Below are positions 20,202-30,092 of a DNA stretch of 64,000 bases, piece after piece. Made by a program: the position numbers and the translations under genes. The notes beneath the pieces were generated by a model. The model had not been told where the DNA came from. It worked only from the letters and a program-made list of their open reading frames with translations, and searched no databases. Position 1 is the first letter of the stretch. Each line of letters begins with the position of its first letter. Source of the stretch: Paractinoplanes ferrugineus (lineage in GTDB: Bacteria > Actinomycetota > Actinomycetes > Mycobacteriales > Micromonosporaceae); NCBI RefSeq assembly GCF_016862195.1, contig NZ_BOMM01000022.1:230052-294051 (forward strand), read 5' to 3'.

Positions 20202-21242
20202 TCAGCCGGCCGGCTCGAGGCGGGCCAGTCCGGCCCGCAGAAGATCGGCGGCCCGGGGGTAGTCGCGCAGTTGGGCGCGGACCATCTCGAGACCGGCTCG
20301 CAGGGCGGGCGCCGGGACGTTTCTGGCTTGCAGGACGGACGCCGTCCACTCGATGAAGTCGGTGAAGATCCGGGGCTCGTCGACATAGAGGGCGGAGGCC
20401 AGGAAGTCGACGATGTGGCCCATGTCCTCCGAGGTGGAGTCCATCTGCCGGTCGTCGTAGCGGGTCAGCGCCGGATATCGCTCGGCCAGGGCGCGCATGG
20501 CTGCCGCGATCAGGTCCGGGCGGTGCCGGACCACGTGGGTGTATTCGTCGTTGCCCAGGTAGGCGTGGACCTGCGGGTCGCGCGCGGGAGGCGGCCAGGC
20601 CGAGGCCAGGCGGCGCACCGCTTCCTCGGCGCCGGCGGCCCAGGCGTCGGCGCCCAGCAGCTGGGCGTACCGGCCGCCGGGGCCGAACCCGCGGCCACCC
20701 GCGATCACCGGGACGCCGGCCGAGCGGCAGGCGGTGATCGCGGCGTGGGCCCGGGGGAGGCGAGTGGCGATCATGCAGCTCAGCGCGACCGCGTCGGGGC
20801 CGGTCTGGTGCAGATGGGTGACCAGGTGCGGGCCGGGAACGGACGGACCGAGGAAGTCGACGCGCCAGCCGTCCAGGCGGAGCATCTCGGCCAGGATCCG
20901 CACCGGCAGGGCGTGCCACTCGCCGTCCACGCAGGCCACCGTGATGCGGCCGCGGGACGGGCGCACCACGAACCGGCCGGCAAGGGCGGCCAGGGCACGT
21001 TCGGAGGTGGCGGTGGCGGCGTGCTCGCGGGCCACCGTCCACTCGTTGGCCGCCCACAGCTCGCCGACCCGGGACTGGGTGGGGCCGATCAACTCCAGCA
21101 TGATCCGCTGCGGGGGTACGCCGCTGTCGGCCAGGGCGTTGATCACTTCCACCGCCGCGTACTCGTCCCCGTCGCCGACCAGGCGCAGAAAACGGTCGGC
21201 CACGGCGGGATCGAGCGGCGGGGTGGGGGCGACGACCGTCAT
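20202..21242 (-). CDS. CarH-like cobalamin-binding sensor without a DNA-binding domain
   Basis: 346-residue soluble protein. Residues about 15-90 form the helical cap seen in B12 photoreceptors, with the Wx9EH pattern (W at about 63, then EH about 73-74, in ELWAANEWTVAREH). Residues about 95-215 are a Rossmann-type B12 domain with GEWHALPV, matching the ExH cobalt-ligand position of CarH, plus FLGPSVPG and VIAGGRGFGPGG. A further all-helical domain of about 120 residues follows (YLGNDEYTHVV, TSEDMGHIVDFLASALYVDE). The MerR-type helix-turn-helix of CarH/LitR is absent. It overlaps the PP2C gene by 4 bp as the second gene of a pair, so it probably acts with that phosphatase. Light sensing is inferred from the motif only. 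Confidence 0.85.
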   Translation of the reverse strand: MTVVAPTPPLDPAVADRFLRLVGDGDEYAAVEVINALADSGVPPQRIMLELIGPTQSRVGELWAANEWTVAREHAATATSERALAALAGRFVVRPSRGRITVACVDGEWHALPVRILAEMLRLDGWRVDFLGPSVPGPHLVTHLHQTGPDAVALSCMIATRLPRAHAAITACRSAGVPVIAGGRGFGPGGRYAQLLGADAWAAGAEEAVRRLASAWPPPARDPQVHAYLGNDEYTHVVRHRPDLIAAAMRALAERYPALTRYDDRQMDSTSEDMGHIVDFLASALYVDEPRIFTDFIEWTASVLQARNVPAPALRAGLEMVRAQLRDYPRAADLLRAGLARLEPAG

Positions 21243-22897
21243 GAGCGCTGGCGGACCCGGCGGCTGTTGAGGGCGAAGGACGACTGGCCGCCGTCGCGCA
21301 GGCTCAGCGCGGTGCGGACGGGGGAACGCACCGCGAGCATCGCGATGTCGTCGCGGACGCCGCCGTGCACCCAGTCGGAGACGAGCTGGCGGATGCGCTC
21401 GACGGTGGCGGTGGTCGGCAGACCCCGGCAGGTGGCCAGGGCCGACCGCAGGCGTTCCTCGCCGTATTGCTCGGTGCCGGTGGGTCCGCCCCGTGCCTCG
21501 GTGAGGCCGTCGCTGAAGAGCAGGCACAGCTCGCCCGGGGCCAACTCGACCTCGGCCGGGCGGACGACCGTGTCGGGCACGGCACCGATCAGTGTGCCGC
21601 TTACCGGAACCTCCTCGACCGTGCCGTCACCGCGCAGGATCAGCGGTGGCGGGTGGCCGCCGGTGGCCAGGGTGAGGTGCACGCGACCGTGCTCGGCGCG
21701 GCGCAGCGCGCCGACCACCAGGGTGACGAACCGGCGCCGGCCGCCGGAGTCGAGCAGGGCCTGGTTGAGCACCTGCAGCATCTCGGTCGGCCGGGCGTCG
21801 ACCAGGTGCAGGGCGCGCAGCGTCTGGCGGACCTTGCCGGTGAGCACGGCGGCCTCGGGGCCGGTGCCGCACACGTCGCCGAGAGCGAGGACCGTGTCGC
21901 CGCCGGGGTGGCTGGGGGCGAACACGTCGTAGAAGTCGCCGCCGATGCGCAACGCGTCGTGGGCGGCCTGGTAGGAGCCGACCAGCTCGACGCCGTCGGG
22001 CTGGACGAGCTCCGGCGGCAGGAGGTCGGCCTGCAGGATGGCGGTCGTGTCGACCTGCTCGCGATAGAGGGCGGCGGCGGCGATGGCGGCACCGGCGCGG
22101 GCGGCGAAGATGCGGGCCAGCATCTCGTCGTCGGGCCGGAACCCGCCGTCGCGCCGGGCCAGGATCAGGGCGCCGGCCGGGGCGGCGTTGCCGGGCAGCG
22201 GGGTGACCAGGAGCCCGCCGATCCGGTCGAGGCCCAGCCATGCCGGGGCCTGTGCGGCGTCGAGCCAGCGGCTGGGGATGGGCGGGAAGCCGCTGAGCAC
22301 CTCGACCAGGCCGGGCACCTCGGCCAGCCGGCTCTGCGGCAGCGAGCCCTCGGCGGCGGGGGAACCGCCGCTGAGCCGGATCCAGGAGCTGCGGCGGTTT
22401 TCCGGCGGCAGCACCACCACAGCCGCGTCGGCCAGGTGGGCGACCGCCAGCTCGACCGTGGTGCGCAGGCAGCGGCCCAGATGCAGGGAGGCGGAGAGGC
22501 GGCGGCCGGCCTCGGCCAGGAACGACGCGCGGGCGCGCTCGGCGGCCAGCGCGGCGGCGCGGTTGACCTCTTCGGTGCGATCGCGCAAATACCACGCGTA
22601 GTGACCGGCGTCGAGCGCTCGTCGCCGGCCGGCCAGTCGCCGGCCCGCGTAGTCGTCGGTGAAGGTGTCGGTGCCGGCGGCCGTCGCGTCGTTGAGGCCG
22701 GGCAGCGGGCAGGGAGCGCCCGGCGTCAGGCCCGGGACGAGTCTCGCCGCGGCCTTGTTGACGAGCAGGATCGTGTCGTCGGCGGCGGCGCAGAGCAGGA
22801 CCGCCTCATCGGCGGCGTCGAGCGCGGCCCGCAGCAGGGCCGGGGCCGGACCGTCGACGCGCACGTCGCCGGTGAGAGTCGGGGATTGCCCGGACAT
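21239..22897 (-). CDS. PAS-GAF-PP2C (SpoIIE-type) serine phosphatase
   Basis: 552-residue regulatory phosphatase. N-terminal PAS-like part (about 20-110, AVLLCAAADDTILLVNKAA), a GAF-like domain (about 130-285, RLSASLHLGRCLRTTVELAV), and a C-terminal PP2C/SpoIIE catalytic domain (about 290-535) with RIGGDFYDVF, VLALGDVCGTGPEAA, LLFSDGLTEARGG and VRDDIAMLAV carrying the metal-binding Asp residues. The family dephosphorylates anti-anti-sigma factors in partner-switching cascades. GAAGGAGAGTTC precedes the ATG. First gene of a two-gene unit with the B12-binding sensor, which overlaps it; no RsbV/RsbW gene is adjacent. Confidence 0.93.
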   Translation of the reverse strand: MSGQSPTLTGDVRVDGPAPALLRAALDAADEAVLLCAAADDTILLVNKAAARLVPGLTPGAPCPLPGLNDATAAGTDTFTDDYAGRRLAGRRRALDAGHYAWYLRDRTEEVNRAAALAAERARASFLAEAGRRLSASLHLGRCLRTTVELAVAHLADAAVVVLPPENRRSSWIRLSGGSPAAEGSLPQSRLAEVPGLVEVLSGFPPIPSRWLDAAQAPAWLGLDRIGGLLVTPLPGNAAPAGALILARRDGGFRPDDEMLARIFAARAGAAIAAAALYREQVDTTAILQADLLPPELVQPDGVELVGSYQAAHDALRIGGDFYDVFAPSHPGGDTVLALGDVCGTGPEAAVLTGKVRQTLRALHLVDARPTEMLQVLNQALLDSGGRRRFVTLVVGALRRAEHGRVHLTLATGGHPPPLILRGDGTVEEVPVSGTLIGAVPDTVVRPAEVELAPGELCLLFSDGLTEARGGPTGTEQYGEERLRSALATCRGLPTTATVERIRQLVSDWVHGGVRDDIAMLAVRSPVRTALSLRDGGQSSFALNSRRVRQRS

Positions 22898-22992
22898 GAA
22901 CTCTCCTTCCGCTCGTCCGCCATCCGATCTGTGGCCTCACTCTAGTGCGTCGGGGCCGGTCGGGCTCGGCACGGCTCGGCCGCCATCGATGA

Positions 22993-23763
22993 TCAGCCGT
23001 CGATGTCGACCAGGATCGGGGCGTGGTCGGAGGGACCCTTTCCCTTGCGGGCCTCCCGGTCCACCACGGCATCGGTCACCCGGTCGGCCACCGACGAGGT
23101 CGCCAGGACCAGATCGATCCGCATGCCGAGATTCTTGTGGAACATCCCGGCGCGATAGTCCCAGTAGGTGAACGGATGATCACCCTTCATCGGCCGGGCC
23201 GGGATGTCGCGCAGGCCGGCCTCGGCGAGCGCGGCGACGGCGGCCCGTTCCGGCGGCGTGACGTGGGTGGCATGGGCGAAGACGGCCGGGTCCCAGACGT
23301 CCGCGTCGGTCGGCGCCACGTTGAAGTCGCCGGCGACGACCGTCGGGCCGGCCGCGAGGTCCACCTCCAGGGCCGTGCGCAATGCCGCTAGCCAGGCGAG
23401 TTTGTACTGATAGTGCGGGTCGTCGGGGGTGCGCCCGTTGGGCACGTAGACCGACATGAAGCGGATATCGCCGCAGACGGCACTCACGGCCCGCGCCTCG
23501 GCGTCCGGAAAACCAGGTTCGCCGGCGAACCCACGGCGTACGTCGGAGAGCCCGACCCGGGACAGCAGGGCCACCCCGTTCCAGCGGCCCTGCCCGTGGT
23601 CGGCCACCTCGTAGCCCAGCTCGGCGACCTCGGTCGGGAAACCGCCGGCCGCCACCTTGGTCTCCTGCAGGCAGACCACGTCCGGCTTCTTGAGCTCCAG
23701 CCATTCGAGCAACCGGGGCAGCCGGGCCTTGACCGAGTTGACGTTCCAGGTGGCGAAGCGCAT
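22993..23763 (-). CDS. xth: exodeoxyribonuclease III
   Basis: AP endonuclease/3'-5' exonuclease of base-excision repair. The 256-residue product has the full motif set: MRFATWNVNSVKARLPRL, CLQETKVA with the metal-binding Glu, SVYVPNGR, VVAGDFNVAPTDADVWD, MRIDLVLAT and KGPSDHAPILVDI with the catalytic Asp-His. A GTG codon directly before the ATG (23766) is an alternative start. Weak ribosome site. It is separated from both neighbours by short gaps and is probably monocistronic. Confidence 0.95.
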   Translation of the reverse strand: MRFATWNVNSVKARLPRLLEWLELKKPDVVCLQETKVAAGGFPTEVAELGYEVADHGQGRWNGVALLSRVGLSDVRRGFAGEPGFPDAEARAVSAVCGDIRFMSVYVPNGRTPDDPHYQYKLAWLAALRTALEVDLAAGPTVVAGDFNVAPTDADVWDPAVFAHATHVTPPERAAVAALAEAGLRDIPARPMKGDHPFTYWDYRAGMFHKNLGMRIDLVLATSSVADRVTDAVVDREARKGKGPSDHAPILVDIDG

Positions 23764-23796
23764 CACCCAAGCATGCCGGACAGGCCGCGAAGAGGC

Positions 23797-23871
23797 TCAG
23801 CGCACCGCCGCGGCCAGCGCGGCGGCCAGCCCCAGGGTGAGCGCGACCAACATCGTTGCCATGCCTGTCAT
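23797..23871 (-). CDS. possible 24-residue single-span membrane peptide
   Basis: MTGMATMLVALTLGLAAALA followed by AAVR and stop. Nearly the whole peptide is one hydrophobic helix ending in Arg. GGGGAGGCG lies at the right distance before the ATG. It is too short for routine gene calling and sits in the gap between xth and the GGDEF-EAL gene. No family is recognised; the open frame is short enough that chance cannot be excluded. Confidence 0.45.
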   Translation of the reverse strand: MTGMATMLVALTLGLAAALAAAVR

Positions 23872-23967
23872 GGGTCGCCTCCCCGGCACTAGGTGTGACC
23901 GTCGTTACCTCAGGGGAGAAATGATGCCCGAGTCCGACGCCCACTGCCAAGGGCCGTTGGACAGGTT

Positions 23968-26301
23968 TCACCGATGCCGCTCGGTGCTCCCCGCGGCTGT
24001 CTGGGCCGCCGTGAGCTGACCGGCCGTGAGCTGACCGGCCGTGAGCTGACCGGCCGCGATCTGGGCCGCGGCGATCTGGGCCGCCGCGCCGCCGGCGTGC
24101 CAGGCGGTGGCGAAGTCGGCCGGGGCCACCGCCGGGCCCCACAACCAGCCCTGCCCGATGGTGACGCCGAACGAGGCCAGGGTGTCGCGTTGGGGGCGCG
24201 TCTCCACCCCCTCGGCGATCACGCTGAGACGCAGTGCCTGACTCATCGCGACGATCGCGCGGACGATCTCGCCGGCCTCCTCGTCGGCGCCGAGGCCGAT
24301 CACGAACGAGCGGTCGATCTTGACGCCGGTGACCGGGAAGCGGCGCAGGTAACCGAGACCGGAGAAGCCCGTACCGAAATCGTCGATCAGAAGTTTGACG
24401 CCCAGCTCACGCAGCTCGAAGACGGTACGCGCCGAGGTGCCGGTGTTGTCCACCATCACCGACTCGGTCATCTCCAGCGCGACGCACCGGGGCGGCACCT
24501 TGAACTCCAGCAGCTCGGCCGAGACGACCAGCGGGAAGTTCGGCTCGGTGAGCTGCTTGGCGGACACGTTGATGGACAGGTAGAAGTCGTCGTCGACCGT
24601 ACCGTCGGCGCGCCACGCGGAGAGCTGACGCAGCGCCTCCTGGCGCACCCAGTCGCCGAGCATGCCGATCAGGCCGGCGTCCTCGGCGATCGGCACGAAC
24701 TCGGCGGGCGAGATCGGGCCGCGCTCCGGATGGGTCCAGCGGACCAGGGCCTCGGCACCGATCGCCCGGCCGGTCTCGATGTCGATCAACGGCTGGTAGG
24801 CCACCCACAGGTCGTTGTCGCCGAGCGCGCGCCGCAGCGCGACCTCCAGCTCGATGCGCTCGCGCACCTCGTCGTGCATGGAGACGTCGAAGATCGTGGT
24901 GTTGCCGGGCCCACCCGACTTGGCCTGGTACATGGCGGTGTCGGCGTCACGCATCAGCTCCTCGGGCTCGCCCTCGGGGCCGGCGTGCGCGATGCCGACC
25001 GACGCGCTGATCTTGAGCTCCACGTCGCTGACCACGAACGGCTTGTCGAAGCAGGCGCGTACGTCGTCGACCAGCCGGTCCGCGACGGCCCGGTCGCCGA
25101 CCGCGGTGACCAGGAACTCGTCGCCGCCGAGCGCGGCCACCGGCACCTCGTCGTGGACGCACGCGCGCAGCCGCTCGCCGACCTCGATGACGAGCCGGTC
25201 GCCGGTGTCGTGGCCCCAGGAGTCGTTGACGTATTTGAAGCCGTCCAGGCCGAGCACGATCACCCAGGTCGACTCGGGGCCGCCGGTCGGCGTCTTGCCG
25301 AGCAGCCGGTGGATGCTGGTGGCGATCATGCGGCGGTTGGGCAGGCCGGTGAGCGCGTCGTGGGTGGCCTGGTGCTCGGCGAGACGCTGGGCGGCGGCCT
25401 GGGCGCGGACGGCGGCGATGGCGCGGATCAGCAACAGGGCGACGATCAGCGCGCCGACCACAGCGATCGCGATCCGGTGGCCGGTGCTGTCGCCGATCGT
25501 CACGAGCAGCAGGAACGGGGTCGCCAGGGCCGGGATCAGCAGCACCATGCGGCGTCCCGACCAGGCCGGGACCGGCGGCCGGTCGGGCCGGCCCATCTCC
25601 GGCGCGGAGGGATGGATGGGGGTCACCCCGAAGGCTGTGTACGCGAGCAGGAGCGGCGCGTCGAGCAGGGGACTCGTGTACAGCAGGCCCTGCGCGCCGA
25701 TGATCGCGTAGCCGAGGTCGCCGACGAACAGCAGCGCCATCGCGATCACCATCGAGATCAGGCTGGGCGGCCAGCTGCGCGCGGTGAACGTCAGGCTCAG
25801 CACCAGCATCAGCAGGATCACGTCGAACAGCGGGTACAGCCCGGCGAGCGCGGACACGAGGTCGGGCCGGTCCGCTACGTTCACCGCCGGCACCGCGAGC
25901 AGCAGGGTGCTGGCCAGGCCGCCGGCCAGACAGACGATCATGCCGTCGAGAATCGTGTGCCGCTCGAGGCTCTGCCGCGCTCGCAGGAGATCGACGAAGA
26001 ACGCGGAGAAGAGCACGTACCCGGGGATCGTGCAGCAGTCGGCGAGCAGGGGCAGCCCCGCCTCGGTGACGAACGGCCGGATGACGATGCCGACGAGGAA
26101 GATGATCCCGGCGCAGCCGACCAGGTTCCAGGCACGGCGAGGCTGGGCCCCGGTACGCCGTGGCCCCGCGAAACACGCCCAGATCGTGTTGCCCCCGATC
26201 ACCAGCGTGCACGCGGCGTTGAGCGCGGGGTGGAGGTTCAGGAGGTACACGATCGTCGCCAGCACCCCGGTCAGGGCGAGGAGACGCCATCTTTCGGTCA
26301 T
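23968..26301 (-). CDS. membrane GGDEF-EAL c-di-GMP turnover protein
   Basis: 777 residues. The N-terminal third (about 1-285) has eight or so membrane helices and may sense a signal. A linker coiled coil follows, then a GGDEF domain (about 320-470) with the intact ALGGDEFLV active site near 394, and an EAL domain (about 490-740) with AEALVRW near 516, ALEMTES, IDDFGTGFSGL and IAEGVETR, all as in active phosphodiesterases. Either or both activities could be used. The C-terminus is a repetitive AAQIA/AGQLT tail encoded by 15-bp repeats. ATG 26301 was chosen because homologous sequence begins at the first helix. It starts 32 bp after the Usp gene, a likely two-gene operon. Confidence 0.92.
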   Translation of the reverse strand: MTERWRLLALTGVLATIVYLLNLHPALNAACTLVIGGNTIWACFAGPRRTGAQPRRAWNLVGCAGIIFLVGIVIRPFVTEAGLPLLADCCTIPGYVLFSAFFVDLLRARQSLERHTILDGMIVCLAGGLASTLLLAVPAVNVADRPDLVSALAGLYPLFDVILLMLVLSLTFTARSWPPSLISMVIAMALLFVGDLGYAIIGAQGLLYTSPLLDAPLLLAYTAFGVTPIHPSAPEMGRPDRPPVPAWSGRRMVLLIPALATPFLLLVTIGDSTGHRIAIAVVGALIVALLLIRAIAAVRAQAAAQRLAEHQATHDALTGLPNRRMIATSIHRLLGKTPTGGPESTWVIVLGLDGFKYVNDSWGHDTGDRLVIEVGERLRACVHDEVPVAALGGDEFLVTAVGDRAVADRLVDDVRACFDKPFVVSDVELKISASVGIAHAGPEGEPEELMRDADTAMYQAKSGGPGNTTIFDVSMHDEVRERIELEVALRRALGDNDLWVAYQPLIDIETGRAIGAEALVRWTHPERGPISPAEFVPIAEDAGLIGMLGDWVRQEALRQLSAWRADGTVDDDFYLSINVSAKQLTEPNFPLVVSAELLEFKVPPRCVALEMTESVMVDNTGTSARTVFELRELGVKLLIDDFGTGFSGLGYLRRFPVTGVKIDRSFVIGLGADEEAGEIVRAIVAMSQALRLSVIAEGVETRPQRDTLASFGVTIGQGWLWGPAVAPADFATAWHAGGAAAQIAAAQIAAGQLTAGQLTAGQLTAAQTAAGSTERHR
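23996..24085. repeat. six 15-bp in-frame repeats at the 3' end of the GGDEF-EAL gene
   Basis: GTGAGCTGACCGGCC occurs three times in a row (24011, 24026, 24041), flanked by the related unit GCGATCTGGGCCGCG/C (24056, 24071) and GCTGTCTGGGCCGCC (23996). On the coding strand they spell five-residue units such as AGQLT and AAQIA. Confidence 0.85.
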
Positions 26302-26333
26302 CAACCGTCGTATCGGCTCTTTTGCCAGTCGCG

Positions 26334-27173
26334 TTAGCGAGCCAGCGCCCCGGAGCTCCCGGAGGGCGTCCGCTGGGCTGGTATCGCTCGGCCGTGCACG
26401 AAGATAGCCGGACAAGCGGCTCGATGCATCACCTCGCGAGCGACCGATCCGAGCAAGCCGGTGCCGCGGGTGCCCCGGGGGCCGATCACGAGCACCCGCG
26501 CGTGCGCGCCGGCGTGCACCAGGGTGGGCCCGGGCGCGCCGGCCAGCACCAGGGTGCGCACCCGGCCCAGCTCGGGCACGGCGGCGATCGACGCGGCCAG
26601 GACCCGATGGCCCTCCTCCTCGTGCCGGCCGGCGAATTCCCGCACCACGTGCACCACCTCCACCCCGACCCGCCGGCGCCGGCTCTCGGCGGCCGCGTAC
26701 CGCAGGGCGAGCAGGCCGCTCGCCGAGCCGTCGACCGCCACCATCAGCGCACCGGCCGGCGTACGCGGCCCGTGCGTCACCATGACCGGACACCAGGAGT
26801 GACCGACCGTCAGCGGCAGGACCGACGACAGCGGCAGCGACGGCGCTGTCGCGAGATCGTCACCGGCCAGCACGAGCAGCGCGGACGTGCGGCTCAGCCG
26901 GACCAGCACGCGATCGGGCGGTCCGTCCACCAGTTGCCCTGCGACCCGGACCCGAGGTGTGGAACGCTTGGCGGAGGCGACCGCCTCTTCGACCACCCGC
27001 GAGGCGGCCCGGCGGGCGTCCTCGTAGTCCTCGCTCGCGCCCGGGTTAGGCCAGGTGAAAGCGTGAATCACTCGGAGCTGACAGTCCCGCGAGACAGCCT
27101 CTCGCGCGGCCAGTCGCGCGGCGGCCAGGCCGGCCGACGTGCCGCTCACGCCTACCACCACAGGGTTCCGCAT
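26334..27173 (-). CDS. tandem universal stress protein (UspA family)
   Basis: 279 residues with two Usp domains. Domain 1 starts VVVGVSGTSAGLAAARLAAR; domain 2 starts AGALMVAVDGSASGLLALRY and ends with VLVIGPRGTRGTGLLGSVAR, the G-x2-G-x9-G(S/T) ATP-binding pattern, then CPAIFVHG. The first domain lacks a clear nucleotide-binding loop, common in tandem actinobacterial Usps. MRNPVVVGV is chosen because GCGGAGGCG stands upstream; a longer start 11 codons earlier lacks a site. Transcribed with the GGDEF-EAL gene 32 bp downstream, and divergent from gltA. Confidence 0.92.
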   Translation of the reverse strand: MRNPVVVGVSGTSAGLAAARLAAREAVSRDCQLRVIHAFTWPNPGASEDYEDARRAASRVVEEAVASAKRSTPRVRVAGQLVDGPPDRVLVRLSRTSALLVLAGDDLATAPSLPLSSVLPLTVGHSWCPVMVTHGPRTPAGALMVAVDGSASGLLALRYAAAESRRRRVGVEVVHVVREFAGRHEEEGHRVLAASIAAVPELGRVRTLVLAGAPGPTLVHAGAHARVLVIGPRGTRGTGLLGSVAREVMHRAACPAIFVHGRAIPAQRTPSGSSGALAR

Positions 27174-27337
27174 CGAGGTTCGCCTCCGCTGTCGGCTGTG
27201 CATCATTATCTATGCAAGAGCGCCACTCTTCGTGATCAATCCCTCAGCGGGTGGCCACCTGATGACCCATTCAGGTTGAGGGTTTACGGTGAACGACAAA
27301 TTCTTGTGGACATCTGCCTGTGAAGTGAGGGAAATAC

Positions 27338-28621
<1,284 letters not shown>

Positions 28622-28633
28622 TCAATGTGGTTG

Positions 28634-28669
28634 CGCCCCGCCGGTTCGCTTCCGGCGGGGCGTTTTTTT
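28634..28669 (+). terminator. Rho-independent terminator of gltA
   Basis: CGCCCCGCCGG (28634-28644) pairs with CCGGCGGGGCG (28652-28662) and is followed by seven T. Textbook form, 12 bp after the stop. Confidence 0.95.
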
Positions 28670-28694
28670 ATTTGGTACGGCCTACGCTCGGTCC

Positions 28695-29387
28695 ATGACC
28701 ACGGCCTTGGCCGCACTCCGCCGATCAGTCATCGACGCCGCCCTTGAGTGGCGCGAGCCGGCCGCGCGCATGCTCGCCCGGCTCCTCCCGGCCGACGTCC
28801 TGTGGTTTGTGGACACCCCGGCACCGGTGTTCGGGCTCACCTTCGACGACGGGCCCGCGCCGGAAACCACGCCCCGCCTGCTCGACGTGCTCGCGCGGCA
28901 CTCGGCCAGAGCCACCTTCTTCCTGATCGGGGAGCGCGTCCGGGCCCACCCCGAACTGGTCGCCGCGATCGCCGACGCCGGTCACGAGCTCGCCAACCAC
29001 CTGATGCGCGACGAACGCTCGGCGCTGGTGCCCGACTCCCGGTTCCGGCGCGAACTGGCCGAAGTCACCGGGCTGCTCACCCCGTACGGTCCGGTGAAGT
29101 GGTTCCGGCCCGGCTCCGGGGTGTTCACGCCACGGATGCTGCGTTCGGCCGCCGAACAGCATCTGCACGCGGTGCTCGGCACCCTCGTCGCCGCCAACCG
29201 GGGCGGGCCGGCCGACGCGCGCATCGCCGGGGAGTTGGCCGCCGGCATCCGGCCCGGCTCGATCGTGGTGCTGCACGAGGGAACGCCCGCCCGCGGCGGC
29301 GTCGCCGAGACCACCGACGAGCTGCTGGCGACGATGTCACGGCGCGGGCTGTCCGCCGTCACCGTCTCGGAACTGACGGCCCGCTGA
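28695..29387 (+). CDS. NodB-type polysaccharide deacetylase family protein
   Basis: 230-residue carbohydrate esterase-4-like protein. The core has LTFDDGPAPETTPRLLDVLA (motif 1, catalytic and metal Asp), FFLIGERVRAHPEL, AGHELANHLMRDERS (motif 2, metal His residues), WFRPGSGVFTPRML (motif 3) and VVLHEGT near the end (motif 5). There is no signal peptide or anchor, so it may work in the cytoplasm or lack typical export; substrate unknown. ATG start about 25 bp past the gltA terminator. Probably the first gene of a short run with the NTF2-like gene 59 bp downstream. Confidence 0.87.
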   Translation: MTTALAALRRSVIDAALEWREPAARMLARLLPADVLWFVDTPAPVFGLTFDDGPAPETTPRLLDVLARHSARATFFLIGERVRAHPELVAAIADAGHELANHLMRDERSALVPDSRFRRELAEVTGLLTPYGPVKWFRPGSGVFTPRMLRSAAEQHLHAVLGTLVAANRGGPADARIAGELAAGIRPGSIVVLHEGTPARGGVAETTDELLATMSRRGLSAVTVSELTAR

Positions 29388-29446
29388 CCGGCCGGATGCC
29401 GGGTTGCGGTGGGAGCGGCCCCGCCCGTACTCGTAAAGTTCCGTTC

Positions 29447-29836
29447 GTGACGCACGCAGACGAACCTGAAACGCATCCCTTCCGCGCCGCGGTCGAGGCC
29501 GGCGACATCGACGCCGCCGTCGGGCTGCTCGCCGACGACGTGGTGTTCCACAGCCCGGTCGCGTTCAAGCCCTACCGGGGGCGCGAGATGGTGAGCACGA
29601 TCCTGCGTACCGTCATCACCGTCTTCGAGGATTTCCGATACGTACGCGAGATCGGCGCCGCCGACGACCACGCGCTCGTCTTCGAGGCCCGCATCGGCGA
29701 CCGCGAGCTGACCGGCTGCGACTTCATCCACCTGAACGCCGCCGGCAAGATCGACGACTTCATGGTCATGATCCGCCCCTTGCGCGGCGTCCAGGCCCTG
29801 GCCGAAGCGATGGCGTCCCGTCTGCCCGGCGCCTGA
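29447..29836 (+). CDS. NTF2-like/SnoaL-type small protein
   Basis: 129 residues with the cone-shaped alpha+beta NTF2-like pattern: HPFRAAVEAGDIDAAVGLLA at the N-terminus, DDVVFHSPVAFKPYRGREMV, and a final IDDFMVMIRPLRGVQALAEA. Family members include ketosteroid isomerase-like enzymes and binding proteins; nothing fixes the ligand here. GTG start in a G/C-poor stretch (CGTAAAGTTCCGTTC) without a clear ribosome site. Between it and the glycosyltransferase is a 256-bp stretch with no gene that I can support. Confidence 0.75.
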   Translation: MTHADEPETHPFRAAVEAGDIDAAVGLLADDVVFHSPVAFKPYRGREMVSTILRTVITVFEDFRYVREIGAADDHALVFEARIGDRELTGCDFIHLNAAGKIDDFMVMIRPLRGVQALAEAMASRLPGA

Positions 29837-30092
29837 CCTTGTTGGGGCTGTTCGTTCCGGTGCAGTCCGCTGCATGGGGGGCGAGCGGCTCGGTTTGCGG
29901 TGCTCGAACATCGGCCTCCCCTGAAGGGGGCCGCGCTCTCACCTGTCGGCCGGGCCTTCCACGGGCTGTACTTGATCATCGAGGGCAGCCCGGCAATCGG
30001 TGCACATCGGTGGCGACGAGACGACAGTTGGTCGGCGGAGCACCCTCGCCGGTTCGTGGGCGCTGCGCGGGTGGGTGAGCGGGCCGCGAAGG

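Noticed and set aside
23920..24018. Short rightward frame MMPESDAHCQGPLDRFHRCR with a fair ribosome site
   Set aside because: It overlaps the 3' repeat end of the GGDEF-EAL gene, has mixed composition and no hydrophobic or domain feature. Chance is the simpler explanation.
29837..30092. 256-bp gap beside the glycosyltransferase as a pseudogene remnant
   Set aside because: No frame gives recognisable protein similarity and no inverted or direct repeats suggest an insertion.
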